DNA of 64,000 nucleotides, taken from Streptomyces triticagri. Lineage in GTDB: Bacteria; Actinomycetota; Actinomycetes; Streptomycetales; Streptomycetaceae. This document shows, piece after piece, positions 50,417 to 58,096 of the stretch. Every line of letters begins with the position of its first letter. Position 1 is the first letter of the stretch. The notes under the pieces were generated by a model that did no database searches, had not been told where the DNA came from, and saw nothing but the letters and a program-made list of their open reading frames with translations. Location of the stretch: NCBI RefSeq assembly GCF_003429565.1, contig NZ_QUAK01000239.1, positions 62,001-126,000 of the forward strand. The letters are read 5' to 3'. The translations under genes were made by a program, and so were the position numbers.

Positions 50417-51600
50417 GCCGCTTCCTGCTCGTCGTACCGCCGCCGGCCGAGCACATCAACCCGCTCGCCGGAGTGGCCGCCGAACTGGAACGGCGCGGAC
50501 ACCAGGTGGCCTGGTGCGGTCCCGCCGAGCAGATCCGCGCGCTCACGGACACCGACCCGGAGATCCACGACTGTCCGCCGCGGGCGGGCGGCGGTCCCTC
50601 ACGGCCGCCCACGCTCACCGGGCCCGCCGCGTTCCGGTTCCGGTGGGAGCAGTTCCACCTGCCGCTCGCCGAGTCTATGGCTCCCCGTGTGGAGCAGGCG
50701 GTACGCGCCTTCGCGCCGGATCTCGTCGTCAGCGACCAGCACGCACTGGCCGGCGCGCTGGTCGCCGAGCGACTCGGCGTCCCCTGTGCGACCTCGGCCA
50801 GTACGTCCGCCGAACTCGTCGACCCACCGGCCGAGTTGCCCGAGATGTCGGCCTGGCTCACGGACCGGCTCGACGAACTGCGCGGGCGCATCGGCGACCC
50901 CCGCAGCACGCACGACCCGCGCTTCTCGCCGTACGGCATCCTCGCGTTCACCAGCCGTGAGCTGCTCGGCGACGCCGAACTGCCTTGGGAACGCGTGCAC
51001 TTGGTCGGCCCCGTGATCGCCGAACGGCCCGAGGACCCCGACTTCCCCTGGGACGACCTCGACCCGGACCGTGCCCTGGTGTTCGTGTCGCTCGGCACGG
51101 CGAACACCGATGCCGGCCGCCGCTTCCTCACCGAGACCGTCCGGGCACTGGTCCGGCTCGAGGACCGGGTGCAGGGCGTGTTCGCCGATCCCGGCGGGCA
51201 GCTCGGCGGGCTTCCGGCGGGCATGCTGGTCCGGTCGCATGTGCCTCGACTGGATCTGCTCAGCCGGGCGAAGGCCGTGATCAGCGACTCCGGCCACAAC
51301 ACCGTCGCCGAATCGCTGTGGCACGGGCTGCCCCTGGTCCTGGCGCCCATCCGTGACGACCAGCCCGTGGTCGCCGCCCAGGTGGTGGCGGCCGGCGCGG
51401 GCATCCGGCTGCACGTCGGCCGAGTCGGGGCACCACACATCGCGGAGGCCCTGACCACCGTGCTCGACGACGCCGAAGGACACCGCACGGCCGCGGCCGC
51501 GATCGGGCGCACTCTGCGGGCAGGCGGCGGCCAGCACACCGCCGCCACCCATCTCGAACGCCTCGCGGCACAGACCGCTCCGGCGACCCCCAGCCGCTGA
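50413..51600 (+). CDS. MGT-type glycosyltransferase (GT1, UDP-glucosyltransferase-like)
   Basis: 395 residues from the GTG at 50413 (GGGAGC upstream). It has the GT-B fold of family 1: an N-terminal acceptor domain (FLLVVPPPAEHINPLAGVAA with the catalytic His region, DLVVSDQHALAGALVAERLG) and a C-terminal donor domain (ALVFVSLGTANTDAGRRFLT, VISDSGHNTVAESLWHGLPL, LAPIRDDQPVVAAQV). The last stretch matches the nucleotide-sugar motif of macrolide glycosyltransferases such as OleD/Mgt, ending in D-Q. It probably adds a sugar from a UDP-sugar to a natural product, for self-protection or detoxification. Neighbours are a P450 upstream and a hydrolase downstream. Confidence 0.9.
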   Translation: MSRFLLVVPPPAEHINPLAGVAAELERRGHQVAWCGPAEQIRALTDTDPEIHDCPPRAGGGPSRPPTLTGPAAFRFRWEQFHLPLAESMAPRVEQAVRAFAPDLVVSDQHALAGALVAERLGVPCATSASTSAELVDPPAELPEMSAWLTDRLDELRGRIGDPRSTHDPRFSPYGILAFTSRELLGDAELPWERVHLVGPVIAERPEDPDFPWDDLDPDRALVFVSLGTANTDAGRRFLTETVRALVRLEDRVQGVFADPGGQLGGLPAGMLVRSHVPRLDLLSRAKAVISDSGHNTVAESLWHGLPLVLAPIRDDQPVVAAQVVAAGAGIRLHVGRVGAPHIAEALTTVLDDAEGHRTAAAAIGRTLRAGGGQHTAATHLERLAAQTAPATPSR

Positions 51601-51781
51601 GGCCACGGCCTCGCGGTCTCGCGGTCTCGCCGGAAAGGTGGAGTACTCCTCCGGGAATTCTCGCACCACCGACAAGCAGGGGGGAGGGCCCCGGCTCGTG
51701 CGACCGCCCGAGTACGTTCGGACGAACGCTCGGTGCCGATCAGTCGGACCACCGACACCGCCACACCCCGAGAGGCTCTCC

Positions 51782-52546
51782 GTGAACACCGAGGTCCGTA
51801 CGGCGACCTACCCGACCGGCAGCCGCACCAAGGCAGTCGACATCCACACCCCAGACGCGGACGCGGACGCGGACCCGGGCGTCGGGCCGATCGTGCTGCT
51901 CTGGCACGGCACCGGACCCGACGAGCGCGACGTACTCGCCCCGCTCGCCCGCGCAGTCGCCGCGCTCGGACACACCGTCCTGGTACCCGACTGGCAGTCC
52001 GACCAGCCTGACGGGGGACGCCGACACCTCACCGATTCACTGCAGTTCGCCCTCGACCACAGCCGCGCCCACTCCACGCTGCCCGGCCGCCTGGTCCTCG
52101 GGGGCTGGTCCGCGGGCGCCGGAGCGGCCCTGGGCGCCGCGCTTGTCCCCGGGCAACTCCCGCGGCCCGAACTCCTCGGCGACTGGCGGCCGGTGGCCGT
52201 CGTCGGCATCGCCGGCGACTTCGACCGCCCCGCGCGCACCACCGGCGTCGCCCCCTCCGACGCGCTCTCCGCAGCCACCTCGCCCGTACCCGTACGACTC
52301 GTCCACGGCACCGATGACACGGTCGTACCGCCCGCATCGACCCGGTCCATGCATCGCGCGCTGCTCGACCACGGCTGGGACGCCCGGCTCACCGAGCCGC
52401 CCACCGATCACGCCGGCGTGATCGGCTGTGCCTACGACCCCACGGTGCGCCGCTGTGTGCCGGCCCGGAGCGCGGCGGCACGCGACGCCGCACACACCAC
52501 GGCCACGATGATCGCCACCGTCGCAGCGGCCGCCACCGGCAGCTGA
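51782..52546 (+). CDS. Alpha/beta hydrolase
   Basis: 254 residues from a GTG at 51782 with GAGAGG about 6 nt upstream; longer frames upstream lack bias. The serine-hydrolase nucleophile is in LGGWSAGAGAALGA, the acid is the Asp in LVHGTDDTVVPP and the His is in TDHAGVIG. The oxyanion-hole region is VLLWHGTGPDERD. An odd Asp-Ala run (residues about 20-28, encoded by repeated GACGCG units) lies near the N-terminus. It hydrolyses an ester or similar bond; substrate unknown. It is the last rightward gene of the P450/glycosyltransferase group, 181 bp after the latter. Confidence 0.88.
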   Translation: MNTEVRTATYPTGSRTKAVDIHTPDADADADPGVGPIVLLWHGTGPDERDVLAPLARAVAALGHTVLVPDWQSDQPDGGRRHLTDSLQFALDHSRAHSTLPGRLVLGGWSAGAGAALGAALVPGQLPRPELLGDWRPVAVVGIAGDFDRPARTTGVAPSDALSAATSPVPVRLVHGTDDTVVPPASTRSMHRALLDHGWDARLTEPPTDHAGVIGCAYDPTVRRCVPARSAAARDAAHTTATMIATVAAAATGS

Positions 52547-52559
52547 ACGGCCGCCGCGG

Positions 52560-53552
52560 CTATCCGGGCCGGGAGCCGGACCAGCGCCAGGACGCCGGCG
52601 AGCCGGCGGGTGAATCGGTGTACGGCCGCAGCAGATCCGTCAGTTCGGGGTCCTCGACCCCCTGCAGCAGGTCCGAGGCGATCTTGCGCGTGGTGCCGGC
52701 GAGGAAGTCGGCGAGCCCGATCCGCGGATCCTGCCGCGCCTCGACCAACTGCACCTCGGCGAGCGCACCTCCGGTGGCGGCCGCGACATGGCCGATGCGC
52801 TCCGGAGTGAGGGTGTTCTGCCGGTCGTGGACGACCGTGACCCGCCGGCCTCCGGTGCTCCAGTGGCCGATGGTGTGCAGCAGGGCGGGGAACAGCGGGT
52901 CGAGTACGGGCCAGTCGCCGGGGTCCTGCGCCAGGTGCAGGCGGATCCGGTCCGCGCGTTCGCGGGTGGGCAGCAGTCGTTCCGTCAGACGGGCGGCAGG
53001 GCCGGCGGCGTCGGCCGGACCGACGGCGTGCAGACGCTCGACGCTGCGGCCGAACGCCTCGACGGGATCCGGGGCGTCCGGCCGGGTCCGGGCGCGCAGC
53101 AGGTCGTTGGCCGCGGCGAGGAAGTCCCGCCAGCGCTCGGTCCCGTACGTCTCGGGGCCGGCGTGATGGGCGGCGAGCACCAGATCCGCCGTCTCCTCGT
53201 CCGTGTCGGTGAGCAGTGCCGTCGTGGTGGCCAGGAGGAAGTGGCGCTTGTCGACGACATGGACGTGTGCGCCGCCCAGGAGCGGCCCGGAGGGGCCGAG
53301 CAGCCAGATCAGTGCCCGGCGGTGCTTGGGGCGCAGCAGGACGTTCGCCTTGTACTCGGTGAGGGCGGAGCTGGCCGGGGACCGTACCCGGTCGAAGGTC
53401 TCGTCGAGGCCCTGTTCGGCTGCCGTGCGGTCGAGTCCCACGCTCGCGTGCGTGAAGACGTCCGTATTGCCGTTGACGAGGTTCTCCCCGTCGGATCCGG
53501 ATTCGTCGCAGGCGATCTCGACGGGGTGCAGGTGCGCGGGCGGCCGTGACAT
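52560..53552 (-). CDS. DUF3800-like protein of unknown function
   Basis: 330 residues from the ATG at 53552; GATGAT 6 nt upstream may be a leaderless -10. A GTG 12 codons earlier is an alternative start. The layout resembles DUF3800 and related RNase-H-like proteins: an N-terminal IACDESGSDGENLVNG with the acidic pair, SALTEYKANVLLRPKHRRAL, GGAHVHVVDKRHFLLATTTA, a central helical part, VTVVHDRQNTLTPERIGHVA and finally QDPRIGLADFLAGTTRKIAS with a conserved Asp. The acidic residues suggest a metal-dependent nuclease-like site, but no activity is established. It is downstream of the TetR gene, in the same direction. Confidence 0.65.
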   Translation of the reverse strand: MSRPPAHLHPVEIACDESGSDGENLVNGNTDVFTHASVGLDRTAAEQGLDETFDRVRSPASSALTEYKANVLLRPKHRRALIWLLGPSGPLLGGAHVHVVDKRHFLLATTTALLTDTDEETADLVLAAHHAGPETYGTERWRDFLAAANDLLRARTRPDAPDPVEAFGRSVERLHAVGPADAAGPAARLTERLLPTRERADRIRLHLAQDPGDWPVLDPLFPALLHTIGHWSTGGRRVTVVHDRQNTLTPERIGHVAAATGGALAEVQLVEARQDPRIGLADFLAGTTRKIASDLLQGVEDPELTDLLRPYTDSPAGSPASWRWSGSRPG

Positions 53553-53624
53553 GGCGTCATCATCGGTGATCGGCGGGAGCTGCTCCACCGCTTTCCGCGC
53601 ACACCGCCGGGAGGCTGCCCCGGC

Positions 53625-54284
53625 TCAGGCTCCCGGCCCGGTGAAGCGGCTCACCAGGTCGTGCCAGTTGGCCTCCAACTGCTCGAAGGTCCGTCCGCCG
53701 GCCTTCGTCAGGTGGTGCACGAGTGCGGTGTCGGTGGCGCCGAGCAGGGTGTGCGCGAGGTACTCCGGGTCCGGTCCGCTGCCGGCCTCCCGCAGCAGCA
53801 TGGCGACGTGGGTGTGGCGCAGGCGGTAGGGCGGGGCGGCGTACGGCCGCAGCGGGTCCTTCCGGCTGGCCAGGATCAGTTCGTGATGGTCGCTCTCGTG
53901 CCGGATCAGCGCGGGTCCGAAGGCGTGCAGCCGGTCGACGGCCGGTGCCCCGGGGCCGAGTGGTGCGGGACCGCCCAGGAAGGCGCCCTGGAACTCGTGC
54001 TCGCGGTGGTCGAGCAGGGCGAGCAGCAGCCCGCTGCGATCACCGAAGCGCCGGAAGACGGTGCCCTTGCCGACCCCTGCCGCACAGGCGACGGCATCCA
54101 TGGTGAGACGCTCGGGGCCCTGCTCGGTGAGCAGCTGGGAGGCGGCGTCGAGCAGACGCGAACGGTTGCGGGCCGCGTCGGCGCGCAGCTGCGGGGCGCC
54201 GTCCGGCGGCCCCGAGGTGAAGTCGACGGGCGTACCGGACGCGGCGGACGACGGCGTGGACGGGGGCGTGGCAGGGCCGGTCAT
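53625..54284 (-). CDS. TetR family repressor next to an FMN reductase gene
   Basis: 219 residues; ATG at 54284 with TACGCT 7 nt upstream, fitting leaderless expression. A disordered N-terminal tail (about 35 residues) precedes the TetR helix-turn-helix (RSRLLDAASQLLTEQGPERL, MDAVACAAGVGKGTVFRRFG). The ligand domain is helical (HRLRHTHVAMLLREAGSGP... and LGATDTALVHHLTKAG). It is divergent from an NADPH-dependent FMN reductase, and two dyads of form GGAC-N4-GTCC lie between them, so it should repress that gene and itself. The inducer is likely a quinone, electrophile or similar small molecule; this is inference. Confidence 0.9.
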   Translation of the reverse strand: MTGPATPPSTPSSAASGTPVDFTSGPPDGAPQLRADAARNRSRLLDAASQLLTEQGPERLTMDAVACAAGVGKGTVFRRFGDRSGLLLALLDHREHEFQGAFLGGPAPLGPGAPAVDRLHAFGPALIRHESDHHELILASRKDPLRPYAAPPYRLRHTHVAMLLREAGSGPDPEYLAHTLLGATDTALVHHLTKAGGRTFEQLEANWHDLVSRFTGPGA

Positions 54285-54291
54285 GCAGTTC

Positions 54292-54297
54292 AGCGTA
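54292..54297 (-). promoter_or_regulatory. -10 box of a leaderless promoter for the TetR gene
   Basis: TACGCT on the minus strand ends 7 nt before the TetR ATG (54284). The nearer operator dyad begins 20 bp upstream of it. Confidence 0.45.
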
Positions 54298-54316
54298 GCG
54301 CCTGACGAGGGAAAGT

Positions 54317-54364
54317 GGACTGCGGTCCGGATAGCTGGTACAAATCTAAGCGGACCTTGGTCCG
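54317..54364. promoter_or_regulatory. Two TetR operator dyads between divergent genes
   Basis: GGACTGCGGTCC (54317-54328) and CGGACCTTGGTCCG (54351-54364) share the form GGAC-N4-GTCC, with centres 35 bp apart. The second has extended symmetry (AAGCGGACC...GGTCCGGTT) and lies near TACAAA, a possible -10 of the FMN reductase gene. Together they could control both directions. Confidence 0.65.
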
Positions 54365-54424
54365 GTTGTTCGGATGCTCCGTCGGCCCGGACCGTCAGGC
54401 ACGCCCTAATCAGGAGATACCTCC

Positions 54425-54985
54425 ATGTCTGTTCGCATCCTTGCTCTCGTCGGCAGCCTCCGCGCCGGCTCCCACAACCGTCAGCTCGCCGAGGCCGCTG
54501 CCAAGCACGCACCCGAGGGCGTGGCCATCGAGGTCTACGAAGGCTTGGCCGATGTGCCCTTCTACAACGAGGACATCGACGTCGAGGGCGGCGTGCCGCA
54601 GGCCGCACAGGCGCTGCGCGATTCGGCCCGCGCGGCCGACGCACTGCTGCTGTTCTCGCCGGAGTACAACGGCACGATGCCCGCCGTACTGAAGAACTCC
54701 ATCGACTGGCTGTCCCGCCCGTACGGAGCCGGCGCCCTGTCCGGCCGCCCTGTCGCCGTGGTGGGCACCGCTGCCGGCCAGTACGGCGGTGTGTGGGCGC
54801 AGGACGAGGCCCGCAAGGCCGCCGGGATCGCCGGCGGTGCGGTCGTCGAGGACCTCAAGCTGTCCATCCCCGGTTCGCTGAGCCGCTTCGCCGAGCTGCA
54901 CCCGGCCGACGACGCCGAGGTCGCCGAGAACATCGCCGCGGTGGTCGGCCGGCTCGCCGGACAGGTCACACCCGCCGCTGCCTGA
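54425..54985 (+). CDS. NADPH-dependent FMN reductase / quinone reductase
   Basis: 186 residues; ATG preceded by AGGAG. It has a flavodoxin-like fold of the FMN_red family: the FMN phosphate loop LVGSLRAGSHNRQLAEA, the conserved LLFSPEYNGTMPAVLKNSID typical of chromate/quinone reductases such as YieF/AzoR-like SsuE, and KPVAVV-type strand GRPVAVVGTAAGQYGG. It uses NAD(P)H to reduce FMN, quinones or similar acceptors in the cytoplasm. It is controlled by the divergent TetR protein through two dyads. Confidence 0.92.
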   Translation: MSVRILALVGSLRAGSHNRQLAEAAAKHAPEGVAIEVYEGLADVPFYNEDIDVEGGVPQAAQALRDSARAADALLLFSPEYNGTMPAVLKNSIDWLSRPYGAGALSGRPVAVVGTAAGQYGGVWAQDEARKAAGIAGGAVVEDLKLSIPGSLSRFAELHPADDAEVAENIAAVVGRLAGQVTPAAA

Positions 54986-55071
54986 CCTGCGCCGCAGGAA
55001 CGTACCGGCCCGGTGCGGCGCCCGACTCGGGTGCCGCGCCGGGCCGTTCGGCTGCAGCGCCCGGGCGGATC

Positions 55072-55629
55072 TCAGTCGCCCGGACGGTCGTTGAGGACGC
55101 GCTGGAACAGGACGTGGTCCTGCCAGGCCCCGTCGATGTGCAGATACTGCGCCGCCACGCCGATACGGGAGAAGCCGCACCGCTCGAGGACGCGCTGCGA
55201 GGCCGTGTTGTGCAGCAGGGTGCCTGCCTCGATCCGGTGCAGCCCCAGATCCTCGTCGGCCGCCCGGCAGACGATGCTCGCCGCGGCCGTGGCGAGACCG
55301 CGGCCGGTGTACCCGGAGTCGATCCAGTAGCCGAGGTGGGCGCTGCGGAACGGCCCCATCTCGATGTGCGACAGCGTGATCGTGCCCACGATGCGCTCCC
55401 CGTCCGCCAGCGCCCAGGAACACAACCGCCCCTCACGCTGCAGCCGTGCCCGGTCGCGTGCCCGCAGCTCCTGGCCGAGCACCGTGTAGAAGTCCGGTGG
55501 CCGGCGCGGCTCCCACGGGGCGAGATGCTCACGGTTGGCCGCGTACGCGCGCAGCAGCGGCTCGGCATCGGACACGGTGAGCGGGCGCAACGCGATCCCG
55601 TCCGGCAGGGCGAAGACCAGGGAGCTCAT
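55072..55629 (-). CDS. RimJ/RimL-type GNAT acetyltransferase
   Basis: 185 residues from the ATG at 55629, with TAGGGT 7 nt upstream; a GTG three codons earlier is less likely. The GNAT domain begins PDGIALRPLTVSDAEPLLRA and carries LGYWIDSGYTGRGLATAAAS (acetyl-CoA loop R/G-x-x-G-x-A) and LHNTASQRVLERCGFSRIG, the closing blocks of the ribosomal-protein N-acetyltransferase group. It probably acetylates an N-terminus or a small amine. It is upstream of nothing on its strand and convergent with the FMN reductase gene, 86 bp between stops. Confidence 0.92.
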   Translation of the reverse strand: MSSLVFALPDGIALRPLTVSDAEPLLRAYAANREHLAPWEPRRPPDFYTVLGQELRARDRARLQREGRLCSWALADGERIVGTITLSHIEMGPFRSAHLGYWIDSGYTGRGLATAAASIVCRAADEDLGLHRIEAGTLLHNTASQRVLERCGFSRIGVAAQYLHIDGAWQDHVLFQRVLNDRPGD

Positions 55630-55636
55630 GACGATC

Positions 55637-55642
55637 ACCCTA
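55637..55642 (-). promoter_or_regulatory. -10 box of a leaderless promoter for the acetyltransferase gene
   Basis: TAGGGT on the minus strand ends 7 nt before the ATG at 55629; the gene has no clear separate ribosome site, although AGGGTG could double as one. Confidence 0.4.
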
Positions 55643-55678
55643 CGATCGCCGGGGTGCGGCGGACGATCGAGGTGGCGG

Positions 55679-56335
55679 CTACCCGAGACCCGTCTCGCGG
55701 AGCGTGATGTTCAGCCGGCCCGAGCCGAGTCCGCAGTCCGGGTCGGCGGTGCCCGTCCGTACCTTCGGGACTCCGTGGTGGATGTAGCGCGAAGGACCGC
55801 CGAAGACCAGCAGGTCACCGGAGACCAACTCGACGTCCTGGTAGGGGCGGTTGCGGGTCTCGGTGTTGCCGACGCGGAAGACGCAGGTGTCGCCGATGCT
55901 CAGGGAGACCACGGGCGCCGAGGACCGCTCGTCCTTGTCCTGGTGCATGCCCATGCGGGCATCGCCGTCGTAGAAGTTGATCAGTGCGGTGTCCGGTGTG
56001 TAGCGCTCGGCCGCGGCGGACGCACCGTAGGCCCGGGCCACCGCCTGCCGGCCCCGTCGCACCAGCCAGTCGGGGAACGGGGCGACCGGCAGGCCGTTCA
56101 CATCGTCCGCGGTGCGGCTGTACCGGTAGGGCTGCCAGTGCCAGCCGACGCACACGGTCTGCACCGACATCACCCCGCCACGCGGCAGCCTGGTGTGCCG
56201 GATCGGCACCGGGCCCCTCGCCCACTCCCGGCACGCGGCCACCAACTCCCGCTGCTCGTCGGACCCGAGCCACCCCGGCACGTGTACGACGCCCGGCGCC
56301 AGTTCGAGCGCAGGCCGCGGAATCAGCGCATCCAT
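55679..56335 (-). CDS. alkB: AlkB-like Fe(II)/2-oxoglutarate-dependent demethylase
   Basis: 218 residues from the ATG at 56335, with GGAGGT about 5 nt upstream; an adjacent GTG is an alternative. The 2-oxoglutarate dioxygenase triad is His131 and Asp133 (MGMHQDKDE) and His187 (RYIHHGVPK), at the same residue numbers as in Escherichia coli AlkB; GRLNITLR supplies the oxoglutarate-binding Arg pair (Arg207, Arg213). AlkB directly removes methyl groups such as 1-methyladenine from DNA and RNA. The start overlaps the stop of the ABC-F gene by 1 nt (TGATG), so the two are translationally coupled. Confidence 0.93.
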   Translation of the reverse strand: MDALIPRPALELAPGVVHVPGWLGSDEQRELVAACREWARGPVPIRHTRLPRGGVMSVQTVCVGWHWQPYRYSRTADDVNGLPVAPFPDWLVRRGRQAVARAYGASAAAERYTPDTALINFYDGDARMGMHQDKDERSSAPVVSLSIGDTCVFRVGNTETRNRPYQDVELVSGDLLVFGGPSRYIHHGVPKVRTGTADPDCGLGSGRLNITLRETGLG

Positions 56336-58023
56336 CACGCACCTCCCTCCGGCGGCTCAGTGTGCACCCGCAGTTCCCGGCCCTGCCACCGCGCGCGCAG
56401 CCGCCGGTCGTGACTTGCCACCACCACGGCGCCCGGACCGGGCCCGAGCGCGTCCTCCAGTTCGTCGCAGAGCCGTGGCGACAGGTGGTTCGTCGGCTCG
56501 TCGAGCAACAGCAGCGCCGGCGGCCTGGCGACGAGCAGCGCGAGGGCGAGCCGGCGGCGCTGGCCCACGGACAGGTCCGCCACCCGCTGGTCGAGATCCC
56601 GGGTGTCCATCAGGCCGAGCGAGGTCAGCGGCACGACCTCCGCCCGCTCGGCACCGACCCCGGTCTCGTAGGTGTCGCGGACGGTGCGGCCCGGCCGCTC
56701 GAACGTGGTGTCCTGGGTGAGCAGCGCCACGGTGAGTCCTGGCCTGCGCCGCACCCGGCCGTACGGCTCCAACCGCCCGGCAAGGACCGCGAGCAGTGTC
56801 GACTTGCCCGAGCCGTTCGCCCCCGTCACGAGCAGCCGCTCGTCGTCCGCGACGTCGAGCGCATCCAGCCGCAGGCGCCCCGGCACCCGTACCCCGTGCA
56901 GTGCGACGAGCGGGCCATCGGCGGCGTCCTGCGCGATCTCCGGCAGACCCTCGGAGCCGGACGCATCCGGCTCCGCGACGGGACGCGCCGGCGCGGGCGG
57001 GCTGAACCTCAACGGCCTCGGTGGCTCGGGCACTTGCTCGCGCTGCAGATCCTCCAGGCGGCGAGTGGCGTTGCGCACCCGCCGGGAGATCTGGTGATCG
57101 ACCCGGTTGCCACGGCGGCCGTACCCCATCTTCTCGCTGTCCCGCATCGGCCGGTAATGGGCCACCCGATGCGCGGTGACGCCCGCCGAGTGCCGAAGCG
57201 CCTCGAGTTCCTCCTGCTCCGCCTCGAAGCGGCGCTGCCAGCGCTCGCGCTCCGCGCGCTTGACGGCCTGGTAGTCGGTGTAGTTGCCGCCGAAGCGCGT
57301 CGGTCCGTCGACGGACGGATCGAGGTCGATGAGATCGGTGCAGACCGCGTCGAGGAAGGCCCGGTCGTGACTGGCCACCACGACCGCACCGGGCAGCGCA
57401 CACAGCCGCTCCTGAAGGAACTCGGCGGCGCCGTCGTCCAGGTGGTTCGTCGGCTCGTCCAGGAGCAGCGCGGCCGGCTGCCGGATCAGCAGCGCCGCCA
57501 GAGCGAGCCGGCTGCGCTGCCCGCCGGCGAGCGAGCCCAGGGTCCGCCGCCGCGGGACGGAGCCGAGTCCGAGCCCGCCCAGGACGATCGAGGCACGCCG
57601 GTCCGCGTCCCAGGCGTCACGCTGCTGTGCCTGCTCCAGTTGCTCCGCGTACGCCGCGAGCAGCTCGCCGTGTGCCGGTGCGTCGGGCGGGGTCGCGGCG
57701 AGTTCGCCGCCGATACGGTCGAGCCGCGCGAGGTCCTCTCGGGCCTCGCGCAGTGCGTCGTCCAGCACATCGGTCAGCGTCGCAGCGGACGGATACGGCA
57801 ACTCCTGGTGCAGGAAGCCGAGTTCGGCAGGGCGGTCGACGGAGCCGGCGTCCGGCTTCTCGACCCCGGCGAGCAGCCGCAGCAGTGTCGACTTGCCCGA
57901 GCCGTTCTCCCCGATCAGACCGATCCGGTGACCGGGGGAGGCGGTGAGAGACACTCCGTCGAGTACGCGCCGGTTGCCGAGGGTGTGCACGAGGTCATGG
58001 GCGAGCAGAGCAGGTACGGGCAT
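56335..58023 (-). CDS. ABC-F ATPase (ribosomal-protection / translation-factor type)
   Basis: 562 residues from the ATG at 58023, with TAGGGT 5 nt upstream. It has two ABC domains and no membrane segment. Domain 1 has GENGSGKSTLLRLLAG, LGSLAGGQRSRLALAALL and LLLDEPTNHLDDGAAEFL; domain 2 has GANGSGKSTLLAVLAG, LSVGQRRRLALALLVA and LLLDEPTNHLSPRLCDEL. They are joined by a charged linker (KRAERERWQRRFEAEQEELE) that in ABC-F proteins enters the ribosomal E-site. Streptomyces relatives such as OleB, TlrC and LmrC protect ribosomes from antibiotics. Resistance here is inference. It heads an operon with alkB. Confidence 0.9.
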   Translation of the reverse strand: MPVPALLAHDLVHTLGNRRVLDGVSLTASPGHRIGLIGENGSGKSTLLRLLAGVEKPDAGSVDRPAELGFLHQELPYPSAATLTDVLDDALREAREDLARLDRIGGELAATPPDAPAHGELLAAYAEQLEQAQQRDAWDADRRASIVLGGLGLGSVPRRRTLGSLAGGQRSRLALAALLIRQPAALLLDEPTNHLDDGAAEFLQERLCALPGAVVVASHDRAFLDAVCTDLIDLDPSVDGPTRFGGNYTDYQAVKRAERERWQRRFEAEQEELEALRHSAGVTAHRVAHYRPMRDSEKMGYGRRGNRVDHQISRRVRNATRRLEDLQREQVPEPPRPLRFSPPAPARPVAEPDASGSEGLPEIAQDAADGPLVALHGVRVPGRLRLDALDVADDERLLVTGANGSGKSTLLAVLAGRLEPYGRVRRRPGLTVALLTQDTTFERPGRTVRDTYETGVGAERAEVVPLTSLGLMDTRDLDQRVADLSVGQRRRLALALLVARPPALLLLDEPTNHLSPRLCDELEDALGPGPGAVVVASHDRRLRARWQGRELRVHTEPPEGGA

Positions 58024-58028
58024 GCGCG

Positions 58029-58034
58029 ACCCTA
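58029..58034 (-). promoter_or_regulatory. -10 box of a leaderless promoter for the ABC-F/alkB operon
   Basis: TAGGGT on the minus strand ends 5 nt before the ABC-F ATG (58023). The gap to the next upstream gene end (58097) is only 74 bp, so the promoter must lie here or the operon is read through from the MFS gene. Confidence 0.35.
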
Positions 58035-58096
58035 ACAACGGACACCGGTTCCCCTCCGGGAATTTCCGGCGCGAGCGCCGCTGCGCCCGTACGCCC

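Noticed and set aside
51860..51885. GACGCG repeats in the hydrolase gene as a regulatory repeat
   Set aside because: They encode an Asp-Ala run in frame and are more simply coding slippage.
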